A stretch of 64,000 bases of DNA from Porodaedalea pini (lineage: Eukaryota; Basidiomycota; Agaricomycetes; Hymenochaetales; Hymenochaetaceae), in NCBI GenBank assembly GCA_002794775.1, contig NBAY01000041.1:62001-126000 (forward strand), given 5' to 3'. The position numbers were made by a program, and so were the translations under genes. The notes beneath the pieces were generated by a model. It searched no databases. It saw nothing but the letters and a program-made list of their open reading frames with translations, and was not told the DNA's origin. Positions 1 to 12,546 of this stretch are shown here, one piece after another. How positions within the stretch are numbered: the stretch's first letter is position 1; the number at the start of each line of letters is the position of its first letter.

Positions 1-1838
1 CCAGTTGCTGCAGTTGATAATCCCATCTCACTCCAAGAAAAACCTATTTCTCTTTTCAAATTGAGTTTGACAGACTAGCTGATCAGATTTCAAAGAGGTT
101 ACCTGTGGGAGTATTGACAGAAAAATGGCACTTCGACGGACTTCGTACCGAGAGTTACCTTGAAACTTTAACGGTTGGAGAAAAGCTTGTACGTAGAAGA
201 TAGATGTACGATCTGGGGCGAGTGCTCATAGTTGTGCATTAGTGGGATTCCGGGAATTTCGAAGAGTTGTTCGTTATGCCTTTAATAAATGTACAAGAGA
301 GGCACACAAGGAAATACTTAGAACAAAAAAAACACGATTTCAGAAGTAATCGCACCATTTCAACTTCTTGCTCCCTTGTCTCCGTGTCTTTCGCTTTGAT
401 CTTGCTGAACTTCTCTGCCAGATCTCTCCCACCCATGCTCTCAGGTCCGAAGAGGAATAGCACAACCGAAAGTTAACTATGCCGGAATGCATAAATTGGC
501 ACGTTAAAGAACATCAATAGTGCGATCGCACTGTGGCACTGTGGACTTCTCACATCTGGAATACCAAAATTCCACATCATCTCTGAGAATTACTAGACAA
601 TATTAATGCAATGAGAGTGCACACCTGAAATGATGATGGGTTTGTTTCAGAGACTGCACTTCGACAGACGTCGACGGGTGGTACCAGCTGAGAGTATAGA
701 CTGCATTTCACGGATTGAGAGTAGAAAGCCATTATCTCTTCAGTCTTCTATCTATTTCTAATTCATGGGAAAGTGCGGATCAAAAGTAGAACAAGCGAAG
801 GCCGGAGGCTTTTGTGCTCCTGGAGGCCTGTTCAACTGAAGAAAAGGGTTGTAGTGCCGAGGTACTTATAGTAAACATTGAACCAGTGTTCCGGCTCAGA
901 AGAAACTCCCCGAAACTGCATTTAACCCAATGGAGGTCGGCGGTCGAGTGATATGAATTGGTTACTTAAGCGCCAGTGTTTTCGTCTCATTGGGATTTGA
1001 TGGTTCTATCGAGGCTAGGATTTCCGTGGAGAGCCTTGTCCTTGTTTGTCCTCTCGAGTCTCAGCGACGTGGATCTTTCTTGTTCCGCTTTCCTTTCTCT
1101 GCACCAAATTTATCACACGGAGTGTAAACAGTTGACAACCTCAAAGAATTGCTCATTATATCTCTGTCAATTTCTCGCATTTCCATTTGCAAGCAGTGCA
1201 GTTGATCAGTACTAGTTGGCGGGAGCCCATAAACTCAACACTCAGCGAAAGGGCGAGCTACGGTCCGGGATTTTGACTTCGATGTGTTCCCGAATCTTCT
1301 ACACGAAAGGTTCATGCATACAATTTACAATGGAGGGTCGTGTCTTAGTGTAAAGACTTGGAGCCACAATTTCATGGACGCATTCATTAGACAACAACGA
1401 AAAGCTGGTAGTTTCTTGAATTCTTCAGATAGCTCATCTTTTCCTGAAACATAACATCGATTGGGATACGCGAAGGGAAGAAATCTAGGCATACCTTATT
1501 TCATTACGTTTTGAATATTAATGCGAAGACAGAAGAGAGTCCGCCTGTTTTTCGGGGAAACCGCCTAGGTCGAAGGTGAGACCACGTGAGGAACATCCAC
1601 CGTCACGGTCCGCTCGACTAATTTTGCTTCCACTCGATGCTCGTTTGCCTTATTCCTTGATCTCCTTGGGGCCTGTGATCATGTGGTTGGCCTGCTATGG
1701 ACGATGCACATGGGCAACACCGATATTGCGTGAATTCAGCGGAGTTATGACAGCGAGTTGAGCTGCTTCCACAGTGTTTAAAGGATGGTTTGTCGTCTGC
1801 GTGCATTGTGCGGTCAACTGTGAGCTTTACAGTGAAAG
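1..1838. other. Left-edge region without a confident gene
   Basis: No complete gene could be supported here. On the minus strand, 463 to about 350 reads as a short charged, helix-like peptide (MGGRDLAEKFSKIKAKDTET...) that could be an exon, but I found no partner exons, so it is not called. The right part is the upstream region of the GH3 gene. AATATTAAT motifs lie near 599 and 1514. Confidence 0.4.
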
Positions 1839-4800
1839 ATGGCGCGCAGCAACATATCTTGCATCCTTGCAGTGCTTTCACTCCTTCAATCCATTGCACC
1901 TGCCTATGCGCTTCCGGAGCCGGAGTCACTTGTTGCCAGAGGTCTACCATTCTATCTACATGCACGAGCGGAGAATAAGGATGGTTCGACTCCGGTGTAC
2001 AAGGATCCGACGGCAGATATTGAGGATCGCGTGAGTGACCTATTGGCTCGGATGTCAGTTGAGGAAAAAGTTGCGCAAATGTGAGCCAGCCTTCAACTTC
2101 TATTATTGAGTAGACATCTCATTGCGTTGAATTCAGAATACAGGGCGACATGAACGGCTGGATGAATCTTTCGGATCCGCTCGATGACACGCTGACGTAC
2201 AATGAGTCGGGTCTCGTCGAGATGATGGAGACGAAAGGTGGCAGCATCTGGGGTGGCTATCTCGTCCCCTGGGACAAGTTCGTTTTTGGTGTCGAGGTCG
2301 GCCAGCGCTATCTTATGGAGAACACCACACTTGGCATCCCTGCGCTCATTCAGAGCGAAGGTATATCTTGGATACTCTATAGTACCGTCTTTGAAAGCTG
2401 ACTGATTTGATCTTCACAGGTCTTCATGGCTTCACAAACAACGGGACAACATTCCCATCGCCCCTAGGTCTCGCGGCATCTTTCAACCTGGATTTGCTCT
2501 CTCAAGTGTCCGCATCGATCGCCGATGAGGCGGAGGGCCTTGGTGTCTCGCAAATTTTTGCGCCCGTGCTCGACATGAGCCGTGAGCTGCGCTGGGGCCG
2601 CGTCGAAGAGAACTTTGGCGAAGATCCGTTCTTGTGTGTATATCCTACCTCTAGTGCTTCTGTATCTGATGTATCTCTTCCACATGTAGGACGGGTGAGA
2701 TGGGCAAGGCATATGTTACAGGCCTGCAATCTGGGCGAAGACGGAATGCAAGCGATATGGCCATAGCACGCATGGCTGCGACTTGCAAACACTTTGCAGC
2801 GTTTGGGAGCCCACAAGGCGGTTTGTGCGTCTTCTATATTCTTTTGCTAGTCGTTGGCGAAATGCTTACCTTTGCAATAGGAATCTGGCACCGGTAGAGG
2901 GTGGTGAACGAGCGCTGCGCACGATTTACCTCCCGGCATTCCAGAAGGCATGTATCAAAGCGGGTTCGCTGAGCATTATGACCGCCTATTCTAGCTACGA
3001 TGGCATGCCGGCTGTCGCAGATTCTCGTATGTTCTCTTCCTCCTCTTCGTGTGCGACCATGCTTCCCGATTGCTCCCCACTTGATAGACCTCTTGAAGGA
3101 CATTGTCAGTGCCTTGAACTCAGCGACCATTCGCCAACTCTGAATATAAAATTATGACGATACTCTGTAGCTCCGTGACGAATGGGGGTACCTGTACTGG
3201 GTGACCTGCGATGCAGGCTCGATCGACTTGCTCATTACGCAGCACGAGACATGCGATACTCGGGAGTGTGCTGCACGCGAGGCGCTCGTGAACGGTGTGC
3301 AGGGCGAGATGGGTGGTGGATCGTACACATATCTCACCCTTCCTGGTAATGTGTAGACGTTCCCATGGCTGAATGATCGCATGCTGACAATGTGTGTTCT
3401 ACGAACAGACCAAGTAGCAGCGGGCACAGTTAACGAGTCCGATATTGATGCGGTTGTCGTGACAATGCTGCGCACGAAGTTCGCACTCGGGCTTTTTGAA
3501 GGCATGGGACTAATATCAAGCTCACATATTCAACTACAACCCATTTCTTCCCTGCAGACCCGTATCCATATACTGACTACAACCAGACACTTCGAACGCA
3601 GGCGACCCGTGAGATCCTGCATCAGATGGAGCAGGAAACGATTGTCTTGCTTGAGAACCACGACACCACACTTCCTCTGAGTACGACTGAGGTCTCAAAG
3701 GTCGCTGTCATTGGGCCGCAGGGAAACCGTGTCTCCGTAAGCCAATGAACGTTGTTCTGCATCTACAATAGTCAAGATCACGGCTCATGGCAGTTTGGCG
3801 ACTACGTTTTCTTCAATGCATCCAACAACGGTATTTCTCCTCTGGACGGTATTATGTCCTTCCTCGCGAATAAGTCCTCTTCAGTCTCGGTTTCCTTCGC
3901 GCAGGGCTGTGAGCTCTGGTCCTCAGACACGTCAAGTATCTCAGCAGCAGTAGACACCGCGACAGATGCGGATGCAGCAATCGTGTTTGTCGGGACCTGG
4001 AGTCTTGACCAGACACTGTTGTGGACGCCAGGAACAAATGCAACGACTGGGGAGCATGTCGATCTGAGCGATCTTGGACTTGTTGGTGCGCAGCGCGAGC
4101 TTGTGCAGAGCGTTGTCTCTGCCATGGAGCAGCAAGGGAAGAAGAGTATTGTAGTGTTCGTGAGTGGGAAGCCACTTGCGGAGCCGTGGATCCAGGCACA
4201 TGCGGATGCTGTCGTGCAGCAGTTTTATCCTGGCGAGCTCGTAAGCCCTGATGAGTATTATAATATGTACTGTGCTGACGAAATCATCGGCTAGGGTGGG
4301 ACCGCGATTGCAGAGGTTCTCTTTGGAGATGTTAATCCCTCTGGTTTGTATTTCTGTCTGTCTTCATGAACTCTCTGGTCTGACTTTGACCTCACAGGAA
4401 AGCTTCCTGTTTCTTTCCCGCGTGCGATAGGAACTACACCTTCATTCTACAACTACTTAAAAGGCGGGCGTCCGATTGACCCAGGTTATATCTCCGATAA
4501 TGGAACTCTTCATTTTGGACATCAAGTATTTGTCCACATTGAATCTCTGGGAGATGCGTTCTGAATCCTTGTGATAGTACGTTTTGGACTCTCCAGTTCC
4601 TCTCTGGAGTTTTGGTCATGGCTTGAGCTACACGAACTTCACCTAGTGAGTGATACTATTATGTTCTCATGACCATCACTTTAGATTCTTTGATTGCAGC
4701 TCGAATCTCCGCCTCTCATCTTCAACAATTGGCACTTCAGAAGACTTTAACGTTACTGTCAACGTCCAGAACACGGGCTCCGTAGATGGAAAGGAGGTTG

Positions 4801-5107
4801 TACAGGTGTATCTCACCGACACCGTCTCCTCTGTCGTTACTCCCAACCAGTTCCTTGCTGGCTTTGCAAAGGTTGACCTGCCGTGCGTTGTCATCTTTAA
4901 CGTCAGAATGCTCCTTGTAAGTCTTCTGACCTCTTCTCTACTCGTTGCAGGACTGGAAGTTCAAAAGATGTCTCTTTTGCAATCAAGTCGGAGCAGCTCG
5001 CGGTTTGGACACGCGACAATGACTTCGTTGTTGAGCCTGGAACGTTCAACGTCCGTGTCGGCACGAGCGATACGACATTTGCGACCACAATGCTGACGGT
5101 GCAGTGA
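1839..5107 (+). CDS. Secreted glycoside hydrolase family 3 (beta-glucosidase/xylosidase-like)
   Basis: Fifteen exons join to 818 aa: 1839-2080, 2137-2360, 2420-2633, 2690-2824, 2881-3026, 3088-3104, 3171-3345, 3409-3501, 3558-3736, 3794-4240, 4295-4343, 4398-4525, 4578-4645, 4700-4882, 4951-5107. The total is a multiple of three. Residues 1-24 look like a signal peptide, so the enzyme is probably secreted. The GH3 N-terminal barrel carries a KHFAAFG motif and a WVTCDAGSID segment; by family knowledge Asp340 there is the likely nucleophile. The GH3 C-terminal domain (VAVIGPQG onward) and a fibronectin-III-like tail (VNVQNTGSVDGKEVVQVY) follow. GH3 enzymes of this layout release terminal beta-linked sugars from plant or fungal wall glycans; exact substrate is not readable from sequence. 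Exon 6 is only 17 nt, and intron 3502-3557 uses a GC donor. The ATG at 1839 was chosen because it gives the signal peptide. Confidence 0.9.
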
Positions 5108-5516
5108 GATTATTTTCGCAGTGATGCTTCTTTTATCTTATAGAATGTAGTTACAACAACCACTGCGCGCACTCATGATATACAAGATTTCCTTTGTTTA
5201 CTATAAAGCATTATTCGTCTACGACTTCACCTTTGGCCCAAAGTCACACTATGCTCTTTCTGGTTGTCTGAGGTGCTCCTCAGTTTGTACGTCTGTTGTA
5301 GTACCATGATCAACATGAGTAGGCGTTCAAATTTTTGCTTCAGCGTATTCTTCCATTCACGACTTGCTACAGTCACGCAAACTCAGTCGCTACATCTGTC
5401 CTTACGAACTCGTGGTCCTCGTCCTTTGCGCAAACACGGTTGGTACAGATGTCCTACTGGGCAAAGAGTTTTGCAAAGAAGCGCTTTTTGGCGATTGTGG
5501 TTTGCGGGAGCAAACC

Positions 5517-7076
5517 ATGGCCCTCACAACTGATATGCTTACGAAGTCCCTCAATGTCCACGATCGTCTGGGCCGACACCCATGCGTTATGGCTCCGAAA
5601 GCACTCTTCATAAAAAATGGGCAGCTCGGTTCTAGTCCATCTACGATCCTGCCAACTGAAATATGGGCAGAGATATTTGAATGCTGCTTGCCATCTGGCC
5701 CGGCTCGTTTGGAGACGTCTCTCCAGCACCTTGCTCCATTAATACTCACATGGGTCTGTAGAACTTGGAGGGAACTTTGTTTTTCTCTTCCGACTCTTTG
5801 GACAGAACTTGTTCTAGGGCATAGAGGTTCTGATCTAGAGGGAGATGCGTGCCTCCTGGAACTATGGATATCGCGCGCTCGACACCTTCCAGTATACCTG
5901 AAGTTGAACTACGAGCTGGATGACGCGCTGCGGCCAGTGCTTTTCAATCGCGACAAGAATGAGAAATACTTCAACGGGATGTGCACACTTCTTAGCCTCG
6001 CAGTGAGCTGTATCAAGCAGTGGTCTACGTTCGAGATCCACACGCTTGACATCTCCGTGTTGGATCAGATACTCCTTGCGATAGTGACACGAGGATCACC
6101 TCAGCTCAAGAAACTATCTTTCTCGACAAAGTACCTCGGGTTTTTTGGTGATGTACATATACTCGACTTTTCCAGGTGTCCGGCCCTCCAGTCTATATGC
6201 CTTCGGAGCCCGATGATCTCGCCGGTTTCTCAGTCCGCGGTAATGGAGAATATGACGTGCCTTGAGTTACGATTCTGTTCGTCTGTCGAGGATTGCTTGC
6301 AATGGATCGACATCTGCCCAGCGCTTGAACAGCTTATTGTCCGCCTCTTCTGCACCAGTCCAGAAATTCTCAGCGGCGAGCTCGAGCGACTGGAATTGCG
6401 GAAGCCTCGCTGCCTTCCACGACTGAAAGACCTCGAGGTACACAGTTTCTCCATTGAAGCAGATGTAGGTCCGCTGCTCGATATCCTTGACGTTCCTGGG
6501 TTGATTAGCTTTAAAATCAATATGTACAACATGATCGATGCTCCAAGGCGCTGGACACACATTCTAGACCTTATTCATCGCTCTGAGCCGTCGTTAGATG
6601 TGTTTGAGATCATAGGTACGCCGATGGTGATAGAGGACATTGTAGAGTGCCTTTATCTTCTTCCTGGTATAACACAATTGAGTATCGGTACCTCTTGGAA
6701 CACGGACACCCTCGTCAGATCCTTATCAGCTACTCATGCCCTTGACATCAGCAGGGAGAAGATGTTTCAGCTACGATTTGATGCCAACTGTCTGTGCCCA
6801 TTGCTCAAAATTCTTGATCTGGTGAATTCATTTTGGTCATTCGACCTCCTTGCATCTACTGTATCCTCGCGATGCGCAGGACTGCCCACTCAATTTGAAG
6901 CAGGAAGAAAACCCGTGGAGTTCCTCCAGGAGCTTCGTATAGACGTGGAGAGTGCTTCCCGAGTGAAGTCTCACCCTGCTCTTACTCAATCCGTGGTGCT
7001 GGGCCTAAATGTCGTGGGATGTGAGACGAACCCCCTATTGGTTGCGTTCGAGTCACCTCAAGTCATTTTTGTTTAG
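5517..7076 (+). CDS. F-box protein, basidiomycete LRR-like type
   Basis: A single exon of 519 codons from the ATG at 5517, which sits in a good start context (ACCATGG). A later in-frame ATG at 5589 is the alternative. The segment SSTILPTEIWAEIFECCLP is a typical F-box start, followed by LTWVCRTWRELCFSLPTLWTELVL, as in the large F-box families of mushrooms. The rest is leucine-rich with irregular repeats (for example LEQLIVRLF, LKDLEVHSF, LDIL) that would form a substrate-recognition solenoid. F-box proteins link substrates to SCF ubiquitin ligases through Skp1; the target is unknown. The open frame continues upstream of 5517 without an ATG, so a 5' exon is possible. It lies 409 bp after the GH3 stop, on the same strand. 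Confidence 0.8.
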   Translation: MALTTDMLTKSLNVHDRLGRHPCVMAPKALFIKNGQLGSSPSTILPTEIWAEIFECCLPSGPARLETSLQHLAPLILTWVCRTWRELCFSLPTLWTELVLGHRGSDLEGDACLLELWISRARHLPVYLKLNYELDDALRPVLFNRDKNEKYFNGMCTLLSLAVSCIKQWSTFEIHTLDISVLDQILLAIVTRGSPQLKKLSFSTKYLGFFGDVHILDFSRCPALQSICLRSPMISPVSQSAVMENMTCLELRFCSSVEDCLQWIDICPALEQLIVRLFCTSPEILSGELERLELRKPRCLPRLKDLEVHSFSIEADVGPLLDILDVPGLISFKINMYNMIDAPRRWTHILDLIHRSEPSLDVFEIIGTPMVIEDIVECLYLLPGITQLSIGTSWNTDTLVRSLSATHALDISREKMFQLRFDANCLCPLLKILDLVNSFWSFDLLASTVSSRCAGLPTQFEAGRKPVEFLQELRIDVESASRVKSHPALTQSVVLGLNVVGCETNPLLVAFESPQVIFV

Positions 7077-7422
7077 CTGCTGCTGTATACTCGAGAATGG
7101 AATTTAAAAAAATACCTTCATATTACGTAGCAAACCACCTGTCCAGGTCCTGCAGGAGTTTTCAGTCAGCCCACTTTCTAATCATTACGGTTATGACGCA
7201 GCCTGAAGTAGGCTGAATACCAGCTGTGTGCAATTGTTCGTTCTTGGACTCTGGAGACCATGCAGCCAGTGTATACGCAGAACAAACATCAAATGGCACC
7301 TCCAGTCCTCCACTGTAGCTTGACTCTACGACACTGGTTACTGAGCTGTTACACATTTTGTCATGGTAAAGCCTTTCTTCATATTCATTCACACCGTGAC
7401 TGAATGCAAGAACTCTCGCAAG

Positions 7423-7690
7423 GGGTATTCAATTCTTGAGTCAGGTCAAAGTCAAGGTCAAGGTCACCGGCTAAAGCTCGTCTTCCCCTCTGAGCAAGGA
7501 TCGACACGATCTCCGTGAGACTCGGTGAGAGCGGGCAGGGCTACATTTCTGTCGGAGCTTGAAGTGTGCAGAGGTTTCCGACTCTCTCTCGTAGACCTAT
7601 CCGAAATCTCACGAAACTCGTAGGCCGCAACCACCGACGGGTCTAGGCGACTTGACTTTGATTTTGACCTGACTCAAGAATCGAATACCC
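7423..7690. mobile_element. MITE-like element with about 45 bp terminal inverted repeats
   Basis: The two ends are inverted copies: the left starts GGGTATTCAATTCTTGAGTC and the reverse complement of the right starts GGGTATTCGATTCTTGAGTC. The match continues through AGGTCAAA for about 45 bp with only a few mismatches. There is no coding capacity in the 268 bp. No clear target-site duplication was found. It sits between the F-box stop and the MFS start, so it is part of the MFS upstream region. I infer a non-autonomous DNA transposon; the superfamily is not identifiable here. Confidence 0.7.
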
Positions 7691-7907
7691 TACAGGCGAC
7701 ACATGATCAACGTTCTTCGAAAATAAACAAGTTGCGAATGAAGCCATGGTTCTGTCTGTTTCTGAAAACTATTCCCACAGCACATCGCCTTCTTTGGGCT
7801 CCTCTTCCGTTCATCGGTCTCATCAACCCGCTTAACCTCACAACCTCCCTGCGACGGATGCTTCCAGCTCCTAGCCTGAACTCCCATCATCTCAAGAGCC
7901 GCTCGCA

Positions 7908-10220
7908 ATGACAAGACAAATCGACATGCATGGTAGTAAACGCGAAACAAACCTAGGCGACTTTGACACAGAGAGGCAGGGGACTGGGCTTGTTGACTTG
8001 GAATCTCTGCCATCACAGACTGATGTCCTAGAGAGTGCGATTGACTCATGGGCTGAGCGACGCCTCATCCAGAAACTGGACTGGGTCCTACTGCCACTCT
8101 TTACCGTTGTCTGTGAGTAACAGGAGCTGGTATTATCTCAAGATAACATTTTGATGATCACGTCTAGATGCGACAAACTTCATTGATAGGTAAGGTGCTG
8201 ACCTTTTTCACCTGGCATCTGTGATCTTAATTTCGTTTAGAACTGCAATTGGTATGAAAACTCAGCCAATACAATGCATGCAATCCACTTATTCATCAAA
8301 TAGGAAATGCGAAAATCGCGGGCACGTGTCCCCGTCTATACACTGAAAATCATACAGACTCACTAAGCCGCAGGTATCGAGCGCGACCTCGGCATGGTCG
8401 GTTTCGACTACAACATCGCCCTCACGGTGTTCTATATCTTTGTGAGCCTCCCACAATACTCCATTTTCCAGTATGCCTGAGCAGGATATATCCAGTATAT
8501 CTCGGCCGAGATTCCCTCTAATCTCGCTCTGAAGCATTTTGGGTCAATGTGGCTTGCACTGATGGTGACATGTTTTGGCATTTTGTCGATTGGAACGGCA
8601 TTTGTGCAGAGCTATACTGGTCTAATCATTACGCGGGTCTTTTTGGGAATTGCAGAGGGTGGTACCTTGGTAAGATATTGTTTCCGAGATTTCGACATGC
8701 TTAGGAGCTGGAAGACGCTGCAGAGTGGATTGACCTATATTCTTTCTCGTGTAAGCATTCTTCTCGTCATTGCCCCGATTTCGCATGTTCAGCTCAAGGG
8801 CACATAAACACAGTACTATCGGCGTACGGAATTAGTTCTACGTATTGGGATATTCTTTGGGCTTGCACCGCCGCTCGCAGGTGCATGTATGTCCATTCTC
8901 TCTATCTTGGTTCTGCGTTTCAAAGAACTTATTCTCGAATCAAAGTCGGCGGTCTCCTAGCGTCTGGTTTACTTTCAATCAATGACATCGGCATGGTAAA
9001 ATCATGGCGGAAAATATTTCTTGTTGAAGGTACATCGCAGGAGAAAGAGATTTGAATTGGAGTTGAGCTTCTGATTCATGTGTCTTTAGGCATAATCACT
9101 TCTGGATTCGGACTCTTGTGCTTCCTTATCATACCGACAGACCCACAGAAGACACGCATGCTGACTGACAGCGAGCGTTCTCTCGCACTCGCTCGTATCT
9201 CTGCTGACCAGGCTGTCTCAACACACGGAAGAAGGGAGCGGACAACTCTCAGACTTGTTGGAAGGGCCTTCAATTTCAACGTGCATTTCTTCCCGGTAAC
9301 TACAGAAACTCTTGCTAAACTCCACCTTCTTTAGACATGTCTCTGTGCCTTTTGTTACCTTCTGATAAATATCTCATTCCAAGGACTCAGTCTCTTTATG
9401 CCGACTGTTGTTGCCACGCGTGAGTGTCTCATATACTTCAAATTCTGTGTTCTTAGCTACTCTGCTGTGAAGTGGGTCGCTTCAGTAAGATGGTCGTACC
9501 GTTCCTCCGTTTCTATTCTTGACAGTCATCAAAGCGACTGTTCAGTCCCAACTTCGAACAGTCCCGCCATACGTTGTCGGAGCTGTATGGGCTCTCCTGA
9601 GCGCTTATTACAGCTTCAAGATAAAGCAACGTGCCACCCCTATAATCATCTCCGTGCTTCTTATGGTCATTGGATACGCGGTCTTCGTCGGGACGGAGAA
9701 CTCGCATGCTCGGTAGGTTTGTCCATAGTTGTAACGATCGATATGAAATTGTTTTTGTCTTTGGTGTTTAAGGTATGCTGCATGCTTCTTAGCTGTGGCA
9801 GGTGGCTCCCCAAGCGGGCCGATGGTTCTATCATGGGGCACCGATAACGCAGCTCCCGATACTGTGCGTGCGGTGACAACTGCCATTATTCCTGGCATTG
9901 GAGCACTCGGTTCTGTCATCGCGTGAGAAATGTTCTTGCGTTCTTATTGCAGCTTTTCATTGAAAGCGATTTTGACTATATTTTCTGTCAGTGTATGGAC
10001 CTATCTCCCCGCAGACGCACCGAACTACCACCACGGTAACTCACTCAACCTCGCCACAAGTTCGCTGTGCTGCATGCTCATTGCACTAGGCGCTTTGTAT
10101 ATTCGCTGGGAGAATGCCAAACGTGCACGCGGAGAACGGGACTATCGATTGGAGGGGAAGAGCGCAGTGGAAATCCAGCAGCTTGGATGCCTGCACCCGA
10201 GGTTTTGCTATCAGATCTGA
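7908..10220 (+). CDS. MFS permease, Dal5-like anion:cation symporter family
   Basis: Fifteen exons join to 511 aa: 7908-8112, 8168-8189, 8241-8251, 8304-8321, 8374-8441, 8496-8669, 8724-8750, 8814-8886, 8946-9029, 9090-9280, 9335-9419, 9473-9484, 9526-9712, 9773-9922, 9992-10220. The segments LDWVLLPLFTVVCYATNFIDRTAIGNA, FYISAEIPSNLALK and TRVFLGIAEGG follow the pattern of the fungal allantoate/nicotinate/pantothenate permease family. About 12 membrane helices are expected in the plasma membrane; the substrate is not predictable. Several exons are tiny (22, 11, 18, 27 and 12 nt). The 12-nt exon (9473-9484) keeps frame whether included or skipped, but including it gives the family-typical TLGRF. 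The intron at 8322-8373 has a GC donor. A MITE lies 218 bp upstream of the start. Confidence 0.85.
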
Positions 10221-10569
10221 TTGTGAATCTTTGTATCCACCGTCTTTTATGGTGTCAATCATTGTTGTCTAAAATATTGTACATAGGATTGGTTATGTTT
10301 TGGCGTGTAAATTTTAATGCATGCGCAAATAAGAGACTAAAGATGCTATAAGGATGTTTAAAATGTATGCATTGCAAGGCATCTGGTTTGCTGTTTGGAG
10401 GATGAGCGCTGAGTGCTGAGAATCTCAGCCACCTCTTACAGTAATCACTACATTGTATGTAGTAAAATCTCAGAATAGACTTCTGTAACCTATGTTTCGG
10501 GGTATTCCGTCTTGTTCGGATCACTTTCTGTGAAGGTTTCTTTCCACGGATACTCTCTACCGACGATGT

Positions 10570-10636
10570 TCATTTGGGTTTACAGACCTCGCACGAGTTT
10601 TGGCTGTTCGATAGAACTTGTTCTAGGGCACTCATG
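10570..10636 (+). pseudogene. Relic of an F-box gene
   Basis: The frame reads F-I-W-V-Y-R and then IELVLGHS before a TGA. This resembles LTWVCRTW...TELVLGH of the F-box gene at 5.5-7.1 kb, and the 18-base string AGAACTTGTTCTAGGGCA is identical in both. Nothing recognisable extends on either side, so I read it as a fragment left by an old duplication. Confidence 0.4.
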
Positions 10637-10919
10637 AGCGTCACGGCTTCACGGCAATTTCAAGTCGAAGACACGCTACAATGTATTATATCGATAGCGC
10701 GGTGTTCCGATCTTTCTGGATACCTTCTGAGGCTTGGCGGAAACTTCATTATACTTTGAGGCAAGATCTCTTGATCGCCTTGTGGTCACGACCTTAGTCT
10801 TACTCTGTTTAGCGTGGCACATTCTCCACACAACACTTGACTATTTGGACTTCCTTCGTTCTTCGTGCCAGTGCCCGTGCTGGTACATTGTGACGACTTA
10901 AAAGGTTCTCTTCTCTTCA

Positions 10920-11900
10920 TGCACATGCTACTGCAAGAATAGCTCGACCGCGCAAAGTCCACACACATAGCAACCTATCGTCATGAACGAGTACACATGA
11001 CCGGAGACCCTGCTGCCCATTGGCCTTCTTCATTCTCACCCCTGTTCTCACTTACCACTCAATTCACTCCGATGATCACTGCTGCCTCCTTAGGGGTTTG
11101 AAACAGCGCATAGCACCCGCTGGTCGTTGGGATCCTATCTGCTACATTCTGATCAGCGCTGATCGTTGTTTTGGCAGCCGGCTGCAATTTTGGTGCTGTA
11201 AATTTTAGGTGTGTAATGAAAGTCCCGAATTTTCTGCAGGAAGGTTCGAGAACCAGATGGCGATCGTGTTGTTGAGGTGTTCCTCATCGAGGTGTGCATC
11301 AGAAAATCAGCAAGGATTAAAAGCGGACGTTGTGCTATTAGTTGACACTCGTGTCGCATGTTGTATAAGAATTGGTGCCAGATACAACAAGCCGAAATAT
11401 GATGACGCAGGAAATTGCACTGAAATGCAGAGATAATTCACAATGACACTAAGTCCTAAAAAAGCGAAACCTAACGATACACGTTACTATAAGCTGTTCT
11501 AGAGCACAATGAAGTGACCAACCACCACTACGCCTACTAAACTCTACCCCACTTTACATAATGTAGTAGCATGCACAAGAATGGAACAAAACAAAGGAAG
11601 TAAGAAAGGAGACCAATAAGTAAATTAAGATTCAAGATGCCAGCGTCCGTCAATCGGTGGAAGGAGGGGAAAGAAGGGTGTATGCACCGCGGCGTGCACA
11701 TGATCGTACAGAACTGCGGGGTGCCTTGGTGCAAGCTTTAGTGAGTGGCCGTAGTGAGCGGACGAAAGGAAAAGCCACGATGCCGTAGGAGATAGAAGCG
11801 GGAGTAGAGATGTATGTACAAGTGAGAAATAAGATGGGGTACAATAAGGGCACGCGGCGACAAGGTTTCGAGAAGACAAAAATGGAGGGCACCACTAGAT
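10920..11900 (-). repeat. Diverged inverted duplication, left copy
   Basis: Read on the minus strand this region aligns co-linearly with 21680-22660 on the plus strand, the 3' flank of ZF1. Shared landmarks include GAACGAGTACACATGACCGG, TCCTGATCAGCGCTGATCGT (left copy: TTCTGATC...), AATGAAAGTCCCGAAT, and the block around GGCATCGTGG. Many substitutions and small indels separate the copies, so the duplication is old. Neither copy has a convincing gene. Confidence 0.7.
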
Positions 11901-12546
11901 AAGCTGGAAGTTCGTTTCACAACCGCCTATAAGACTTGGACTATCAAAATCAAGAAATCGTGAGCATAACAGGAAGTGCAGAAGAGAGAAGGAAAACATA
12001 TAGAATGATTCCAAACCTCGTCAACACACCAGACATATTCAAATGGCAAGCAATTGATAGTCAGGGAGCGGTTCAAACCTAGGCGGTGGAGAGTGATATC
12101 CAAACCACGCACCACTTGGTAAATTTCATCTTTCATCGTCACCGAACCAGTTGAACCACGGGCGAACCGGCAGAAACCAGTTTACCCAGCAGCCGCGCGG
12201 GCATGGAGAAGGTATTCATAAGGAAGCGCGGTGAGCCTCCAGATGGCGACATTGGTGATGAGGTCCTATCAATGCTATCAGTGTTCCTTGGCTCTCAAAG
12301 AGGAAGCATGCATGCATCCCTCTACTACCTTGCATCTGCCACAGATACACGGCTGATACGGGCTCCGACACGTGAGGCAAAACAGATGCTGACACACCAA
12401 GATGCGCCGATATCGCAACTGCTGCCACAGCTGCGGCTTCGCGTAAATGACTGGGAGCGTGACCCTTTATAGGAATGTTAATGGTACCGCACACACTTTT
12501 GGGCGGATGAAAGAAGAATGGCCTACAATCGCCTGGGTCGGCGACT

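Noticed and set aside
5364..5516. Longer N-terminus for the F-box protein
   Set aside because: The open frame begins with a TTG and has no ATG before 5517; the added residues show no domain.
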